64,000 bases of DNA from Streptomyces sp. TN58. GTDB taxonomy: Bacteria; Actinomycetota; Actinomycetes; Streptomycetales; Streptomycetaceae. The notes under the pieces were generated by a model that ran no database searches, was not told where the DNA came from, and worked only from the letters and a program-made list of their open reading frames with translations. The DNA lies in the NCBI RefSeq assembly GCF_001941845.1, contig NZ_CP018870.1, positions 3,938,501-4,002,500 of the forward strand, in the 5' to 3' direction. Made by a program: the position numbers and the translations under genes. Positions 1 through 12,346 of the stretch are shown one piece after another; within the stretch, counting starts at the first letter, position 1; the number at the start of each line of letters is the position of its first letter.

Positions 1-320
1 CGGACCAGGGCGTCGTAGATCGAGCTGTCACCGTGCGGGTGGTAGGTGCCCATGACGTCGCCGACGACGCGGGCGCACTTGTAGAAGCCCTTCTCGGGCC
101 GGTAGCCGCCGTCGTACATCGCGTACAGCACGCGGCGGTGCACCGGCTTGAGGCCGTCGCGCACGTCCGGCAGGGCGCGCGAGACGATGACGGACATCGC
201 GTAGTCGAGGTAGGAGCGCTGCATCTCCGTTTCGAGCCCGACGGGCTCGATGCGCAGGACGGGCTGCTCCTCGACGGGGTTCTCTGCGTTCTGGGCGGGC
301 TGGGTGGTTTCGTCGGCCAT
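1..320 (-). CDS. gyrA: DNA gyrase subunit A, N-terminal part (runs off window)
   Basis: Only the first 106 or so codons are present, starting with ATG at 320 and leaving the window at base 1. GyrA is the breakage-reunion subunit of DNA gyrase, which introduces negative supercoils and removes those made ahead of replication forks. The visible protein begins [10 protein letters not shown], has a short acidic leader and then the conserved family start [20 protein letters not shown], followed by [19 protein letters not shown] and [14 protein letters not shown]. The catalytic tyrosine lies outside the window. It follows gyrB on the same strand after 43 bases, so the two are probably cotranscribed. 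Identity is very secure. Confidence 0.97.
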   Translation of the reverse strand, partial: MADETTQPAQNAENPVEEQPVLRIEPVGLETEMQRSYLDYAMSVIVSRALPDVRDGLKPVHRRVLYAMYDGGYRPEKGFYKCARVVGDVMGTYHPHGDSSIYDALV

Positions 321-363
321 TGCTGGTCAGAAGTCCTTTCAGGCGGCGGTCAGCGGAGCCGAC

Positions 364-2702
<2,339 letters not shown>

Positions 2703-3332
2703 TCACCCGTAGGTGTCGCCGGGTCCGGTGCTCCCGGGAGCCCGCCAGGGCCCGTACCCCTTGGGACGTCCGCCCGGGCCGTGCACCTTGATCAGGCGGA
2801 CCGTGCCCTGCCCCAGATCCGCGTTGAGCCGCGCCACCAGCTGCGGGGCCAGCAGCTTCAGCTGCGCCGCCCAGGCCGAGGAGTCGCACCTCACGACAAG
2901 CTCACGGTTCTCGTAGCGCTGCGGTTCACAGTGCGCGGCGATCTCCGGGCCGACGATCTCCGCCCAGCGCTCCATCACGCCCGCCACCGCCATCGGCATC
3001 TCCCAGCCGCGCTCGGTGCGCAGCCGGTCCAGCGCCGCCATCAGCGGCATCGGGTCCCGGCCGTCCGCACGGGCGCCCGATCGCAGCCCCGGCTGCCGCC
3101 GCTTGCCGCCGCCCGCGGCGTTGCCCCGGGCCCGTGCCTGCTCGCGCGCCGCCGCGAGGGCCTGGCGGGCCAGGTCCACACCGGAGGCCTCCGGGGCCCT
3201 GCGCGCCCGCTGCGGGTCGCCGCCCTGCCGGGCGCCGTCACCGGGACGGACGCCGTCACCGGGCCGGGCCCCGTCGCCGCGACCGGCGCCGTCGTCGCCG
3301 CCGCGCCGGAGATCCTTGCCGTGCTCGTTCAC
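2703..3332 (-). CDS. DciA-like protein (DUF721), probable DnaB helicase operator
   Basis: A 209-residue protein whose last 110 residues form a DUF721/DciA domain (core [20 protein letters not shown], then [20 protein letters not shown]). DciA proteins are the ancestral partners that help load or operate the DnaB helicase in bacteria lacking DnaC. The first 90 residues are an Arg/Gly/Asp-rich low-complexity leader with RPGD/RQGD repeats, probably disordered. The GTG start overlaps the recF stop codon (GTGA), so translation is coupled to recF. The recF-DUF721-gyrB order is typical of actinobacteria. The domain assignment is firm; the helicase role is inferred from the family. Confidence 0.85.
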   Translation of the reverse strand: MNEHGKDLRRGGDDGAGRGDGARPGDGVRPGDGARQGGDPQRARRAPEASGVDLARQALAAAREQARARGNAAGGGKRRQPGLRSGARADGRDPMPLMAALDRLRTERGWEMPMAVAGVMERWAEIVGPEIAAHCEPQRYENRELVVRCDSSAWAAQLKLLAPQLVARLNADLGQGTVRLIKVHGPGGRPKGYGPWRAPGSTGPGDTYG

Positions 3333-4465
3333 AACCGGGTCACCTCACCGCCGGACACCCCGAACCGCGCGCCCACCAGCACTCCCGGGACGTCGTCGTC
3401 CACGGCCGCCGTCACCAGCACCTGCTCGCCGGGCGCCACCAGCTCCGCCAGCCGCTCCCGGCGCCGCGCGTCCAGTTCCGCGAACACGTCGTCCAGGATC
3501 AGCACCGGCTCGCTGCCCTCCGAGCGCAGCAGCTCGTAGGAGGCCAGCCGCAGCGCCAGCGCGTACGACCAGGACTCGCCGTGGCTGGCGTAGCCCTTGG
3601 CGGGCAGCTCCCCCAGCCTCAGCAACACGTCGTCGCGGTGCGGGCCGACCAGGGTCACGCCGCGCTCGATCTCCTGCTTGCGCACCTCGCCGAGAGCGGC
3701 CAGCAGCACCTCGTACAGGGCCTCGCGGGTGCGCGCCGCCCCGCTGTCGACGCTCTCGCCGGCCGAGCACCTGTACGCCAGGCCCAGCGGGCCGCCGCCC
3801 GGCGCGAGCTGCTCGTACGCCTTGTCCGCCAGCGGAAGCAGCGTCGCGAGCAGGTCGAGGCGCTGCGCCAGCAGCTCCGCGCCCGCGCGCGCGAGGTGCT
3901 GGTCCCACACGTCCAGGGTGGACAGGTCCATCGAGCGGCCGCCGTGTCGGCGGGCCATCGCCGCGGACTTCAGCAGGGTGTTGCGCTGCTTGAGCACCCG
4001 GTCGTAGTCCGAGCGGACCCCCGCCATCCGCGGCGAGCGCGCCGTGACCAGCTCGTCGAGGAACTTGCGCCGCTCGCCCGGGTCGCCCTTGACCAGGGCC
4101 AGGTCCTCCGGCGCGAAGAGCACCGTCCGTACGATCCCCAGCACGTCCCGCGGTCTGACCTGCGAGGACCGGTTGATGCGGGCCCGGTTGGCGCGGCCGG
4201 GGTTCAGCTCCAGCTCGACCAGCTGCCGGCGCTCGCCCTGGGTGACGGCGGCGCGGATCACGGCCCGCTCGGCGCCCATCCGCACGAGCGGGGCGTCCGA
4301 GGACACGCGGTGGCTGCCCAACGTCGCCAGGTAGCCGACCGCCTCGACGAGGTTGGTCTTGCCCTGGCCGTTGGGCCCCACGAAAGCGGTGACGCCCGGG
4401 TCGAGGGGTACCTCGGCCCGGGCGTACGAGCGGAAGTCGGCCAACGAGAGATGCGAGACATGCAT
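3329..4465 (-). CDS. recF: DNA replication and repair protein RecF
   Basis: A 378-residue SMC-like ATPase that helps load RecA at single-strand gaps and at stalled forks. The Walker A motif GPNGQGKT is at residues 30-37. The signature and Walker B region [17 protein letters not shown] is near residues 323-339, both at the usual places for RecF. The ATG at 4465 opens with the family start [14 protein letters not shown]. It is followed by dciA with a 4-base overlap and preceded by gnd after 56 bases, so gnd-recF-dciA look like one transcription unit. Confidence 0.96.
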   Translation of the reverse strand: MHVSHLSLADFRSYARAEVPLDPGVTAFVGPNGQGKTNLVEAVGYLATLGSHRVSSDAPLVRMGAERAVIRAAVTQGERRQLVELELNPGRANRARINRSSQVRPRDVLGIVRTVLFAPEDLALVKGDPGERRKFLDELVTARSPRMAGVRSDYDRVLKQRNTLLKSAAMARRHGGRSMDLSTLDVWDQHLARAGAELLAQRLDLLATLLPLADKAYEQLAPGGGPLGLAYRCSAGESVDSGAARTREALYEVLLAALGEVRKQEIERGVTLVGPHRDDVLLRLGELPAKGYASHGESWSYALALRLASYELLRSEGSEPVLILDDVFAELDARRRERLAELVAPGEQVLVTAAVDDDVPGVLVGARFGVSGGEVTRL

Positions 4466-4521
4466 ACGGCGCCGACCTCCCCCGGCTTTCCACTGCTCTG
4501 TGGTGCTGTGCTGCTGAACTG

Positions 4522-5397
4522 CTACTTCTTCTCGACCGCGTGGCCGCCGAACTGGTTGCGCAGCGCGGCGATCATCTTCATCTGCGGGGAGTCGTCCTGC
4601 CGCGAGGCGAACCGCGCGAACAGCGACGCCGTGATCGCGGGCAGCGGCACGGCGTTGTCGATCGCCGCCTCCACCGTCCAGCGGCCCTCGCCCGAGTCCT
4701 GCGCGAAGCCGCGCAGCTGCTCCAGGTGCTCGTCCTCGTCGAGGGCGTTCACAGCCAGGTCCAGCAGCCAGGAGCGGATGACGGTGCCCTCCTGCCAGGA
4801 GCGGAAGACCTCGCGGACGTCGGTGACCGAGTCCACCTTCTCCAGGAGCTCCCAGCCCTCGGCGTAGGCCTGCATCATGGCGTACTCGATGCCGTTGTGG
4901 ACCATCTTCGCGAAGTGGCCCGCGCCGACCTTGCCGGCGTGCACGGCGCCGAAGTCACCCTCGGGCTTGAGGGCGTCGAAGATCGGCTGGACGCGGGCGA
5001 CGTGGTCCTTGGCGCCGCCGTACATCAGCGCGTAGCCGTTCTCCAGACCCCACACGCCGCCGGAGACACCGCAGTCGACGAAGCCGATGCCCTTGGCCGC
5101 CAGCTCCTCGGCATGCTTCTCGTCGTCCGTCCAGCGGGAGTTGCCGCCGTCGACGACGATGTCGCCGATCGAGAGCAGCTCGGACAGCTCGTCGACGGTG
5201 GACTGGGTCGCCGCACCGGCGGGGACCATCACCCAGACGACGCGGGGGGCCTGCAGGCTGTCCACAAGTTCCCGGAGGCTGTGGACATCCGCGAGGTCCG
5301 GGTTGCGGTCGTATCCGATGACGGTGTGGCCTGCGCGGCGGATGCGCTCGCGCATGTTGCCGCCCATCTTGCCGAGACCGACGAGACCAAGCTCCAT
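4522..5397 (-). CDS. gnd: 6-phosphogluconate dehydrogenase, short decarboxylating form
   Basis: A 291-residue enzyme converting 6-phosphogluconate to ribulose 5-phosphate with CO2 release and NAD(P)H formation in the pentose phosphate pathway. The N-terminal Rossmann motif is [12 protein letters not shown]. The substrate-binding segment [21 protein letters not shown] is near residues 107-127, and the catalytic lysine region [22 protein letters not shown] follows. Length fits the short (about 300-residue) GndA/YqeC-type enzymes rather than the 470-residue enterobacterial type. Its place between dnaN and recF is a hallmark of Streptomyces origins. The 243-base gap before dnaN shows no other gene. 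Confidence 0.93.
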   Translation of the reverse strand: MELGLVGLGKMGGNMRERIRRAGHTVIGYDRNPDLADVHSLRELVDSLQAPRVVWVMVPAGAATQSTVDELSELLSIGDIVVDGGNSRWTDDEKHAEELAAKGIGFVDCGVSGGVWGLENGYALMYGGAKDHVARVQPIFDALKPEGDFGAVHAGKVGAGHFAKMVHNGIEYAMMQAYAEGWELLEKVDSVTDVREVFRSWQEGTVIRSWLLDLAVNALDEDEHLEQLRGFAQDSGEGRWTVEAAIDNAVPLPAITASLFARFASRQDDSPQMKMIAALRNQFGGHAVEKK

Positions 5398-5640
5398 CAG
5401 GTGGTTCCTTAAGCGTTGTGGCCGTCTTTGCCGGGGCTGCCCCGGCGGCGTCCGCGCGGGACGGGCGGGGGCCGCCCACCGGATCCGAGCCTACGCCGGG
5501 CCGTGGCGGCGGGCCCCGCGGGCGCTCCATGGCGGCCGCTCGGACCTCCCCGGTTTTCCCGGGATCTTCCCCAGCCTGTGGACGACGCCGGGCCCGGCCG
5601 CAACAGCGTGCGCGACCGGGCCCGGCGCAGTCGAGGAGCG

Positions 5641-6771
5641 TCAGCCGGAGAGGCGCACCGGCATGATCAGGTACTTGTACGACTCGTCGGCCTCCGCGTC
5701 GAGCGCCGGGCGGCCGCTGAGGAGCGCGGGCTTGGTCGACGTGGTGAAGCTGAGCTGCGCCACCGGGGAGGCGATCGCGCTGAGGCCGTCCAGCAGGAAG
5801 GTCGGGTTGAAGGCGATGGAGATGTCGTCGCCGTCGAGCTGGGCGTCGACCCTTTCCACAGCCTGTGCGTCGTCGGAGGAGCCGGCTTCCAGGATGAGCA
5901 CGCCCTGCTCGAAGCTGAGGCGGACCGGGGTGTTGCGCTCGGCCACCAGGGCGACGCGCTTGACGGCCTCGACGAAGGGGGCGGTCTCGATCACCGCGAC
6001 GGAGTTGAACTCGGTCGGGAAGAGCGTGCGGTACTTGGGCAGGTCGCCTTCGAGAAGCCGGGTGGTGGTGCGGCGGCCGGCGCCCTCGAAACCGATCAGG
6101 CCTTCGCCCGCGCCGGAGCCGGAAAGCGCCAGGGTGACGGTGTCACCGCTGGTCAGCGAGTTGGCGATCTCCTGGAGCGTCTTGGCGGGCACCAGGGCCA
6201 CGGCCGACGCGTCCGGGTTCTCCGGCTTCCACAGGAACTCGCGGACCGCGAAGCGGTAGCGGTCGGTGGAGGCCAGCGTGACGCGGTCGCCCTCGATCTC
6301 GATGCGGACACCGGTCAGCACCGGCAGCGTGTCGTCGCGGCCCGCGGCCGTGGCGACCTGCTTGGCGGCGGCGGCGAAGACCTCGCCGGGAACGGTGCCG
6401 GTCGCGGTCGGCATCTGCGGCAGGGCCGGGTACTCCTCCACAGGCAGGGTGTGGAGTGTGAATCGCGAGGAGCCGCAGACCACGGTCGCCCGTACACCGT
6501 CTGTGGAAATCTCCACCGGGCGGTTGGGGAGGGCGCGGCAGATGTCGGCGAGCAGTCGGCCGGAGACCAGGACGGTGCCGTCCTCCTCCACGTCCGCCTC
6601 GACCGAGACACGGGCCGAGACCTCGTAGTCGAAGCCGGAGAGGCTCAGCGTGCCTTCCTCGGCCTTGAGCAGCAGGCCCGCGAGAACGGGCACCGGCGGC
6701 CGGGCCGGGAGGCTGCGGGCCGCCCAGGCCACCGCCTCCGCGAGTACGTCGCGCTCCACCCGGATCTTCAC
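5641..6771 (-). CDS. dnaN: DNA polymerase III sliding clamp (beta subunit)
   Basis: A 376-residue beta clamp, the ring that tethers DNA polymerase III to template. It begins MKIRVERDVLAEAVAWAARSLP and ends LLSGRPALDAEADESYKYLIMPVRLSG, where the C-terminal PVRLSG is the hallmark clamp terminus next to the partner-binding pocket. Three repeated clamp domains of about 120 residues fit the length. It is transcribed away from oriC on the same strand as dnaA, with oriC lying between the two genes, as in other actinobacteria. Confidence 0.97.
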   Translation of the reverse strand: MKIRVERDVLAEAVAWAARSLPARPPVPVLAGLLLKAEEGTLSLSGFDYEVSARVSVEADVEEDGTVLVSGRLLADICRALPNRPVEISTDGVRATVVCGSSRFTLHTLPVEEYPALPQMPTATGTVPGEVFAAAAKQVATAAGRDDTLPVLTGVRIEIEGDRVTLASTDRYRFAVREFLWKPENPDASAVALVPAKTLQEIANSLTSGDTVTLALSGSGAGEGLIGFEGAGRRTTTRLLEGDLPKYRTLFPTEFNSVAVIETAPFVEAVKRVALVAERNTPVRLSFEQGVLILEAGSSDDAQAVERVDAQLDGDDISIAFNPTFLLDGLSAIASPVAQLSFTTSTKPALLSGRPALDAEADESYKYLIMPVRLSG

Positions 6772-7613
6772 CGGAACCGCCTCCTGCTGTTGCTCGCTCG
6801 TCTGCCGGCCTTCGTCGTCGGCTCGTCGATGCCTCGACCGATGCCGGGGACCAGTCTGACGTACGGCGCCGACAGTCGGTGCGGCCGGCGGTCAAGTCGG
6901 GAGCGAGGAGCCGGGACGGGCGACCGGCGAGTTGTGCACAGGACCTGCTTGAAAACCGAAACCGGCCTAACTCTCCATGGGGGTAGTAGTAGGGCCTGTG
7001 GAAACGGTGGATAACCCCGTCGTCGCAGCTCAGAGTGCGTTTTTTATCCACCGGCCCTGTGGGTGGAGGCGGTGGACAACCCGGTGTCCCTGTGGAGAAC
7101 AAAAAGTTCTGCACAGGCTGTCCCCAGGTACCCCCGATTACTCCACAGGTGTGTCCCCAGCTTTCCCCCGGTACTCCACAACCCAAACGTCTACATCCGT
7201 GTGACGGCTTTCACTCCGGCCGGTGAGAGGGGGTGGCGGGTTGCCGAACAGTGGACAAGGGTGTGGAGAAGCCCGCAGAAGCTGTGCACAGCATGGGGGA
7301 ACCTGTGGGGTGGTGGTGGACAACCGCGTGGACAGGGCTGTGGACGGATGTTTCGTCCACAGCCTGTGGATAGCGGTTGCGCACAAATCCACAGGGTTCT
7401 GACCAGGTCTGATGGTTCCTCAACAAGCAGCCCTGTGGACAGATTGTGGGCGACGCGACCGGTCCCCAGGGTGTGGACGGAAGAAAGTCCCCGAATCTGT
7501 GGATAAGTTGCTCCGCAGGGGGCGTATTCGAACAGGTCAGGGGCGCGCGCACGAAGAAGGGCGCCCCCGGTGTGGACCGGAAGCGCCCTCTGAATCGCGT
7601 ACGAAGGGGCCAG
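6772..7613. other. oriC: Origin of replication oriC, dnaA-dnaN intergenic region
   Basis: The dnaA-dnaN intergenic region is packed with nonamers resembling the Streptomyces DnaA box TTGTCCACA. With the core TCCACA, forward sites are at 7139, 7172, 7353 and 7385. Reverse sites are at 6997, 7091, 7262, 7339, 7365, 7434, 7472 and 7498 (7498-7506 is an exact TTATCCACA). One-mismatch cores are at 7006, 7044, 7071, 7250, 7315 and 7327, and TGCACA variants at 6932, 7107 and 7282. That gives about 21 candidates over 575 bases in both orientations. A T-rich run at 7040-7047 is the most obvious easily melted patch. No protein gene is supported in this stretch. Confidence 0.95.
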
Positions 7614-9419
7614 TCAGCCGTTCTTGATGCGGTTGGTGAGCTCGGTGACCTGGTTGTAGATGGAGCGCCGCTCGGCCATCAGAGCGCGGATCTTGCGGTC
7701 CGCGTGCATGACCGTGGTGTGGTCGCGGCCGCCGAACTGCGCCCCGATCTTCGGCAGTGACAGGTCGGTGAGCTCCCGGCACAGGTACATGGCGATCTGC
7801 CGGGCGGTGACCAGGACCCGGCTGCGCGAGGAGCCGCACAGGTCGTCCACGGTCAGGCCGAAGTAGTCCGCTGTGGCCGCCATGATGTCGGTGGCCGTGA
7901 TCTCCGGCGCGCTGTCCTCGCCGCCGGGGATCAGGTTCTTGAGGACGTCCTCGGTCAGGCCCAGGTCGACCGGCTGGCGGTTGAGGCTCGCGAAGGCCGT
8001 GACCCGGATCAACGCGCCCTCCAGCTCGCGGATGTTGCGCGAGATGCGGGAGGCGATGAACTCCAGTACCTCCGGCGGGGCGTTGAGCTGCTCCTGGACC
8101 GCCTTCTTGCGCAGGATCGCGATGCGGGTCTCCAGCTCGGGGGGCTGGACGTCCGTGATCAGGCCCCACTCGAAGCGGTTGCGGAGCCGGTCCTCAAGGG
8201 TGACGAGCTGCTTGGGCGGCCGGTCGGAGGAGAGGACGATCTGCTTGTTGGCGTTGTGGAGCGTGTTGAAGGTGTGGAAGAACTCCTCCTGCGTCGACTC
8301 CTTGCTCGCGAGGAACTGGATGTCGTCGACGAGCAGGATGTCCATCTCGCGGTAGCGCTTGCGGAACGCGTCGCCCTTGCCGTCGCGGATCGAGTTGATG
8401 AACTCGTTGGTGAACTCCTCGGAGCTCACGTACCGCACACGTGTGCCGGGGTAGAGGCTCCGTGCGTAGTGCCCGATGGCGTGCAGCAGGTGCGTCTTGC
8501 CGAGGCCCGACTCCCCGTAGATGAAAAGGGGGTTGTAGGCCTTCGCCGGCGCTTCGGCCACGGCCACCGCTGCGGCGTGCGCGAAGCGGTTGGACGCGCC
8601 GATGACGAAGGTGTCGAAGAGGTACTTCGGGTTCAGCCGGGCGGTCGGCTCCAGCGGGCCCGAGGTGGAGCCGCCGGACGGGGCCGGGGGCGCCGCGGGG
8701 CGGCCGGGAGCAGTGCGGGGCGTCGGCTGCTCGTAGGACTGCTGCTCGTATTGATGGGATTGATGGGGCTGGTGCGACTGCTGCTGCTCGTACGGGGACT
8801 GCTCGTACTGCTGCTGGTCGAAGGAGCCCTGGTCGAAGGAGCCCTGGTCGTACTGCTGCTCGTAGCCCGAGGGCTCGGCCTGCTGGAGGTAGCCGGGCTG
8901 GGGCGAGGCATAGGGGTCGCGCTCGGGGAAGCCGCCCAGGCGCGGCTGCTGCCAGCCGTAGTCGTCCTGCTGGCCGCCGCGGGGCCATGCGCCGGGCTCG
9001 GGGCGCTGCTGCTGGTAGTCGGGATAGGCAGGGCGGGCCGTGGGGAGCTGGTCGTCCGAGGGGCCGCCGCCGCCCGGGCGCTGGCCGCCGTACGGCTCGT
9101 AGCCGCCGGCCTGCTGGACGGGCGGCGCCGGCGGGGCGGGCTCGCCTGCGGAGTCGTCCACGGTGATGGCGATCCGGATGGGGCGGCCGCACTCGCGGCT
9201 GAGCGCGTCGCTGATCAGCGGCGCGAGGCGGCCTTCGAGGACGCGCTTGCCCCACTCGTTGGGGACGGCCAGGAGGGCGGTGTCGGCGACGAGTGCCAGG
9301 GGCTGGCACCGCTCGACCCACTGCTTGTCCTTGGGCTCGATGCCCGGCTGTCCCTCCCCGAGGAGCTTTTCGAGCACCCTTGGCCACACTGCGGCAAGAT
9401 CGGCAGGTACGTCAGCCAC
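7614..9419 (-). CDS. dnaA: Chromosomal replication initiator protein DnaA
   Basis: A 601-residue initiator if it starts at the GTG at 9419 ([15 protein letters not shown]), which matches the conserved Streptomyces N-terminus; an upstream ATG at 9497 would add 26 atypical residues. Domain I covers about residues 1-85. Domain II (about 90-265) is unusually long and rich in Gln, Tyr, Pro and Gly. Domain III is the AAA+ ATPase with Walker [14 protein letters not shown] near 302 and Walker [12 protein letters not shown]. Domain IV has the DNA-binding signature [15 protein letters not shown] near the C-terminus. It binds the boxes in oriC and probably those in its own promoter (9531-9550). Confidence 0.96.
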   Translation of the reverse strand: MADVPADLAAVWPRVLEKLLGEGQPGIEPKDKQWVERCQPLALVADTALLAVPNEWGKRVLEGRLAPLISDALSRECGRPIRIAITVDDSAGEPAPPAPPVQQAGGYEPYGGQRPGGGGPSDDQLPTARPAYPDYQQQRPEPGAWPRGGQQDDYGWQQPRLGGFPERDPYASPQPGYLQQAEPSGYEQQYDQGSFDQGSFDQQQYEQSPYEQQQSHQPHQSHQYEQQSYEQPTPRTAPGRPAAPPAPSGGSTSGPLEPTARLNPKYLFDTFVIGASNRFAHAAAVAVAEAPAKAYNPLFIYGESGLGKTHLLHAIGHYARSLYPGTRVRYVSSEEFTNEFINSIRDGKGDAFRKRYREMDILLVDDIQFLASKESTQEEFFHTFNTLHNANKQIVLSSDRPPKQLVTLEDRLRNRFEWGLITDVQPPELETRIAILRKKAVQEQLNAPPEVLEFIASRISRNIRELEGALIRVTAFASLNRQPVDLGLTEDVLKNLIPGGEDSAPEITATDIMAATADYFGLTVDDLCGSSRSRVLVTARQIAMYLCRELTDLSLPKIGAQFGGRDHTTVMHADRKIRALMAERRSIYNQVTELTNRIKNG

Positions 9420-9773
9420 AGAGCACGCTCTCTCACAGGGGTCCCACGAATGTGTGGTTCTTTGGGACGGTCGGGACAAAAATCCGGGGTCAGGCAACGG
9501 TAGTCAGGCCAGAGGCTGCGGTTCAAGTCGTTGTCCACAGCCTGTGCACAGCGGGGAGGCGGGCAGGCTCGGTTTGACCGGATGGCGTAGCCGCGCGTAC
9601 CGTAACGAGGTCGAGTTGTCGATGGCTGCTGCCGCCTGCCTACCGATGGGCGAAGGTCACTGATAGTGATCAATTAGCGGTGCCACTCGGGCGAACACGC
9701 GAGTTTCCTCGTGGGCGCACGGTGACAGCCAGGCGATGTCCCGCCACAACGATTCATTCTCTGGAGCCCCCGA
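9420..9773. promoter_or_regulatory. Divergent dnaA/rpmH promoter region with DnaA boxes
   Basis: This 354-base gap separates the divergent dnaA and rpmH genes. It holds an exact DnaA box TTGTCCACA at 9531-9539 and, two bases further on, a related CTGTGCACA (9542-9550), about 110-130 bases before the dnaA start. This placement fits autoregulation of dnaA, which is known in Streptomyces. An AT-rich patch near 9660-9680 probably belongs to the rpmH promoter. No gene is supported here. Confidence 0.75.
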
Positions 9774-9911
9774 GTGAGCAAGCGCACCTTCCAGCCGAAC
9801 AACCGCCGTCGTGCCAAGACCCACGGCTTCCGCCTGCGGATGCGTACCCGCGCCGGTCGCGCGATCCTCGCGAACCGCCGTTCCAAGGGCCGTTCCGCCC
9901 TTTCCGCGTAA
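9774..9911 (+). CDS. rpmH: 50S ribosomal protein L34
   Basis: A 45-residue, very basic protein starting at a GTG: (M)[19 protein letters not shown], then an Arg-rich helix and the ending [12 protein letters not shown]. This is diagnostic of L34, a small protein of the large ribosomal subunit. A CTGGAG stretch about 6 bases before the GTG may serve as ribosome binding site. It is the first gene of the rpmH-rnpA-yidD-yidC-khpB run transcribed rightward from the dnaA side, an order conserved across bacteria. Confidence 0.97.
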   Translation: MSKRTFQPNNRRRAKTHGFRLRMRTRAGRAILANRRSKGRSALSA

Positions 9912-9932
9912 CAACGCGCAGGTCGTGACGTC

Positions 9933-10307
9933 GTGCTGTCTCCCGAGAATCGGCTGAGGCGGCGCGAGGACTTCGCGAGCGCGGTACGCCGAGGACGCAG
10001 GGCCGGTCGCCCACTCCTCGTCGTCCACCTACGTACAAGCGGTGCTACGGACCCGCACGAGTCGGGGGAGATCGATCCCTCGTCGCGTGCGGGTTTCGTC
10101 GTCAGCAAGGCCGTAGGCAACGCCGTCGTACGGAACCGGGTGAAGCGGCGTCTTCGCCATCTGGTCCGCGAGCGGCTCCCACAGCTGCCCGCCGGTAGCC
10201 TGGTGGTGGTACGAGCGTTGCCCGGAGCGGGTGATGCCGGCCCCGACGAACTGGCCCGGGACCTGGATGCCGCTCTGGTGCGGCTCCTGGGAGGCGTGGC
10301 TCGATGA
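9933..10307 (+). CDS. rnpA: Ribonuclease P protein component
   Basis: A 124-residue basic protein, the protein subunit of RNase P, which removes 5' leaders from tRNA precursors together with the RNA subunit (not in this window). It begins at a GTG: (M)[20 protein letters not shown]. It carries the family RNR motif in [21 protein letters not shown] at about residues 55-75. Length is normal for the family. It starts 21 bases after rpmH and its stop overlaps the yidD start by 4 bases (ATGA), showing translational coupling. Confidence 0.95.
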   Translation: MLSPENRLRRREDFASAVRRGRRAGRPLLVVHLRTSGATDPHESGEIDPSSRAGFVVSKAVGNAVVRNRVKRRLRHLVRERLPQLPAGSLVVVRALPGAGDAGPDELARDLDAALVRLLGGVAR

Positions 10308-10585
10308 AGTACCCGCTGCTCGCTTTGATCAAGCTGTACCAGTGGACGATCAGTCCGCTGCTCGGGCCGGTGTGCCGCTATTACCCGTCGTGTTCGCACT
10401 ACGGGTACACGGCCATCGACCGGCATGGTGCGGTGAAGGGGACAGTGCTGACCGCCTGGCGGATCCTGCGGTGCAATCCGTGGTCCCCGGGTGGTGTGGA
10501 CCATGTCCCACCCCGTAAACGCCCGCGTTGGCACGAGCAGCTGCGCAGTGCGTTGCGTAGATCTCGCAATGCTCAAGGAGCCTGA
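10304..10585 (+). CDS. yidD: Membrane protein insertion efficiency factor YidD
   Basis: A 93-residue protein of the YidD (UPF0161/DUF37) family. Diagnostic motifs are [31 protein letters not shown] with conserved cysteines, then [17 protein letters not shown]. Family members help YidC-dependent insertion of proteins into the inner membrane. It lies between rnpA (4-base overlap) and yidC (3 bases downstream), which matches the function. The last 20 residues are basic and poorly conserved. Confidence 0.95.
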   Translation: MKYPLLALIKLYQWTISPLLGPVCRYYPSCSHYGYTAIDRHGAVKGTVLTAWRILRCNPWSPGGVDHVPPRKRPRWHEQLRSALRRSRNAQGA

Positions 10586-10588
10586 TTA

Positions 10589-11689
10589 GTGGACACGATT
10601 GCCAGTCTGTTCAGCTTTATCACTTACCCCGTCTCATGGATCATCGTCCAGTTCCACTCGCTGTACGGGGCGATCTTCGGTGAGTCCAGTGGATGGGCCT
10701 GGGGCCTGTCCATCGTGTCCCTGGTGATCTTGATCCGCATCTGCCTGATCCCGCTCTTCGTGAAGCAGATCAAGGCGACGCGCGGCATGCAGGCGCTCCA
10801 GCCGAAGATGAAGGCGATCCAGGAGCGCTACAAGAACGACAAGCAGCGTCAGTCCGAAGAGATGATGAAGCTGTACAAGGAGACGGGTACCAACCCGCTC
10901 TCCTCGTGCCTTCCCATCCTCGCGCAGTCCCCGTTCTTCTTCGCTCTGTACCACGTGCTGTCGAAGATCGCCGACGGCGAGCAGATCGGCGCGATGGACC
11001 AGCAGCTGGTCGACAGCGCCCGCGCCGCGAAGATCTTCGGTGCGCCGATCGCCGCGAAGTTCATGGACAGCCCGGAGAAGGTCGCGGCCCTCGGCGCCAC
11101 GCTGACGGACGTCCGGATCGTGACCGCGGTCATGATCATCCTGATGTCGCTGTCGCAGTTCTACACCCAGCGCCAGCTGATGCAGAAGAACGTCGACCTG
11201 TCGGTCAAGACGCCGTTCATGCAGCAGCAGAAGATGCTGATGTACATCTTCCCGGTGATCTTCGCGGTCATGGGTATCAACTTCCCCGTCGGTGTCCTCG
11301 TCTACTGGCTGACCACCAACGTCTGGACCATGGGTCAGCAGATGTACGTGATCAACCAGAACCCGACGCCGGGCAGCAAGGCCCAGGACCAGTACCTGAC
11401 GCGCCTGCTCAAGCACGCCACCTCGCACGGTGAGGTCAAGGGCCGGGGCAAGAAGAAGGTCGTCGCCGCCATCGTGGCCAAGGGTCCGGACCGCAACGAC
11501 ATCGAGCGGAAGTTCATCACGGCTCTGTCCAAGCAGGGTCTGGCCGCTCAGGCTGACGGCTCCGTGATCAAGAGTTCCGAGACCACCGCGGATGCGGACG
11601 CCGCAGGCAGCGGCCCGAAGCGGCAGCAGCCGAAGCGGCAGACGAAGTCGCAGCGCCAGACGCCCAGCAAGCCCTCTCCCAAGAAGTAA
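10589..11689 (+). CDS. yidC: Membrane protein insertase YidC
   Basis: A 366-residue YidC/Oxa1/Alb3-family insertase that integrates membrane proteins, alone or with SecYEG. It starts at a GTG three bases after yidD. The first hydrophobic segment [19 protein letters not shown] is at residues 3-21. The conserved hydrophilic-groove region ([21 protein letters not shown]), the cytoplasmic coiled hairpin with the [18 protein letters not shown] helix, and paired late segments ([14 protein letters not shown] and [19 protein letters not shown]) follow. It is the short Gram-positive type without the large periplasmic domain. The C-terminus is a basic, Gln/Lys-rich ribosome-binding-like tail. Confidence 0.95.
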   Translation: MDTIASLFSFITYPVSWIIVQFHSLYGAIFGESSGWAWGLSIVSLVILIRICLIPLFVKQIKATRGMQALQPKMKAIQERYKNDKQRQSEEMMKLYKETGTNPLSSCLPILAQSPFFFALYHVLSKIADGEQIGAMDQQLVDSARAAKIFGAPIAAKFMDSPEKVAALGATLTDVRIVTAVMIILMSLSQFYTQRQLMQKNVDLSVKTPFMQQQKMLMYIFPVIFAVMGINFPVGVLVYWLTTNVWTMGQQMYVINQNPTPGSKAQDQYLTRLLKHATSHGEVKGRGKKKVVAAIVAKGPDRNDIERKFITALSKQGLAAQADGSVIKSSETTADADAAGSGPKRQQPKRQTKSQRQTPSKPSPKK

Positions 11690-11704
11690 GAAGGAGTCCC
11701 TCCC

Positions 11705-12217
11705 GTGACGGAAGGCACCACCACCGCCGCCGCTGAGAGTGGCGACACCCTGACCCGCCTTGAGCAGGAGGGTGAGATCGCGGCCGACTACCTCGAAGGC
11801 CTGCTGGACATCGCCGACCTGGACGGCGACATCGACATGGACGTCGAGGCCGACCGTGCCGCGGTGTCGATCGTCAGTGACTCCGCGAGCCGTGACCTGC
11901 AAAAGCTCGTGGGCCGCGATGGCGAGGTCCTGGAGGCCCTGCAGGAGCTGACCCGCCTGGCCGTCCACCGGGAGACCGGGGACCGCAGCCGGCTGATGCT
12001 CGACATCGCCGGTTTCCGGGCGAAGAAGCGCGAGGAGCTGGCGGCCCTCGGCGCGAAGGCGGCGGCGGACGTGAAGGCGTCGGGCGAGCCGCTGAAGCTG
12101 GCCCCCATGACCCCGTTCGAGCGGAAGGTCGTCCACGATGCCGTCGCGGCCGCCGGTCTGCGGAGCGAGTCCGAGGGCGAGGAGCCGCAGCGCTTCGTCG
12201 TTGTGCTCCCGGCCTGA
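11705..12217 (+). CDS. khpB: RNA-binding protein Jag/KhpB (KH and R3H domains)
   Basis: A 170-residue Jag/KhpB protein. A KH domain lies around residues 50-105 (KLVGRDGEVLEALQELTRLAV, with the RNA-binding GRDGE loop in place of GxxG). An R3H domain lies at 105-170, with LAPMTPFERKVVHDAV. The family binds RNA and in some Firmicutes affects cell division. It begins at GTG 11705 after an AGAAGGAG ribosome binding site and follows yidC by 15 bases, closing the rpmH-to-khpB operon. The N-terminal Jag domain is absent or very short. Confidence 0.9.
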   Translation: MTEGTTTAAAESGDTLTRLEQEGEIAADYLEGLLDIADLDGDIDMDVEADRAAVSIVSDSASRDLQKLVGRDGEVLEALQELTRLAVHRETGDRSRLMLDIAGFRAKKREELAALGAKAAADVKASGEPLKLAPMTPFERKVVHDAVAAAGLRSESEGEEPQRFVVVLPA

Positions 12218-12238
12218 TCGCCGGCGGCATGAGTGTTC

Positions 12239-12265
12239 GGCCCCGTCTGTGTCGCAGGCGGGGCC
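12239..12265 (+). terminator. GC-rich hairpin after khpB
   Basis: An 11-bp stem (one G-T pair) closing a 5-base loop lies 22 bases after the khpB stop and before rsmG. It lacks a long T tract, so it may only partly stop transcription into rsmG. Confidence 0.5.
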
Positions 12266-12346
12266 GATGTTTGTCAGCCTGGCATGTGAACGCGGCATCT
12301 TGAATACGTGGTCCTCGCGACCACGAAGTACGGAAGGACGGTCCCC

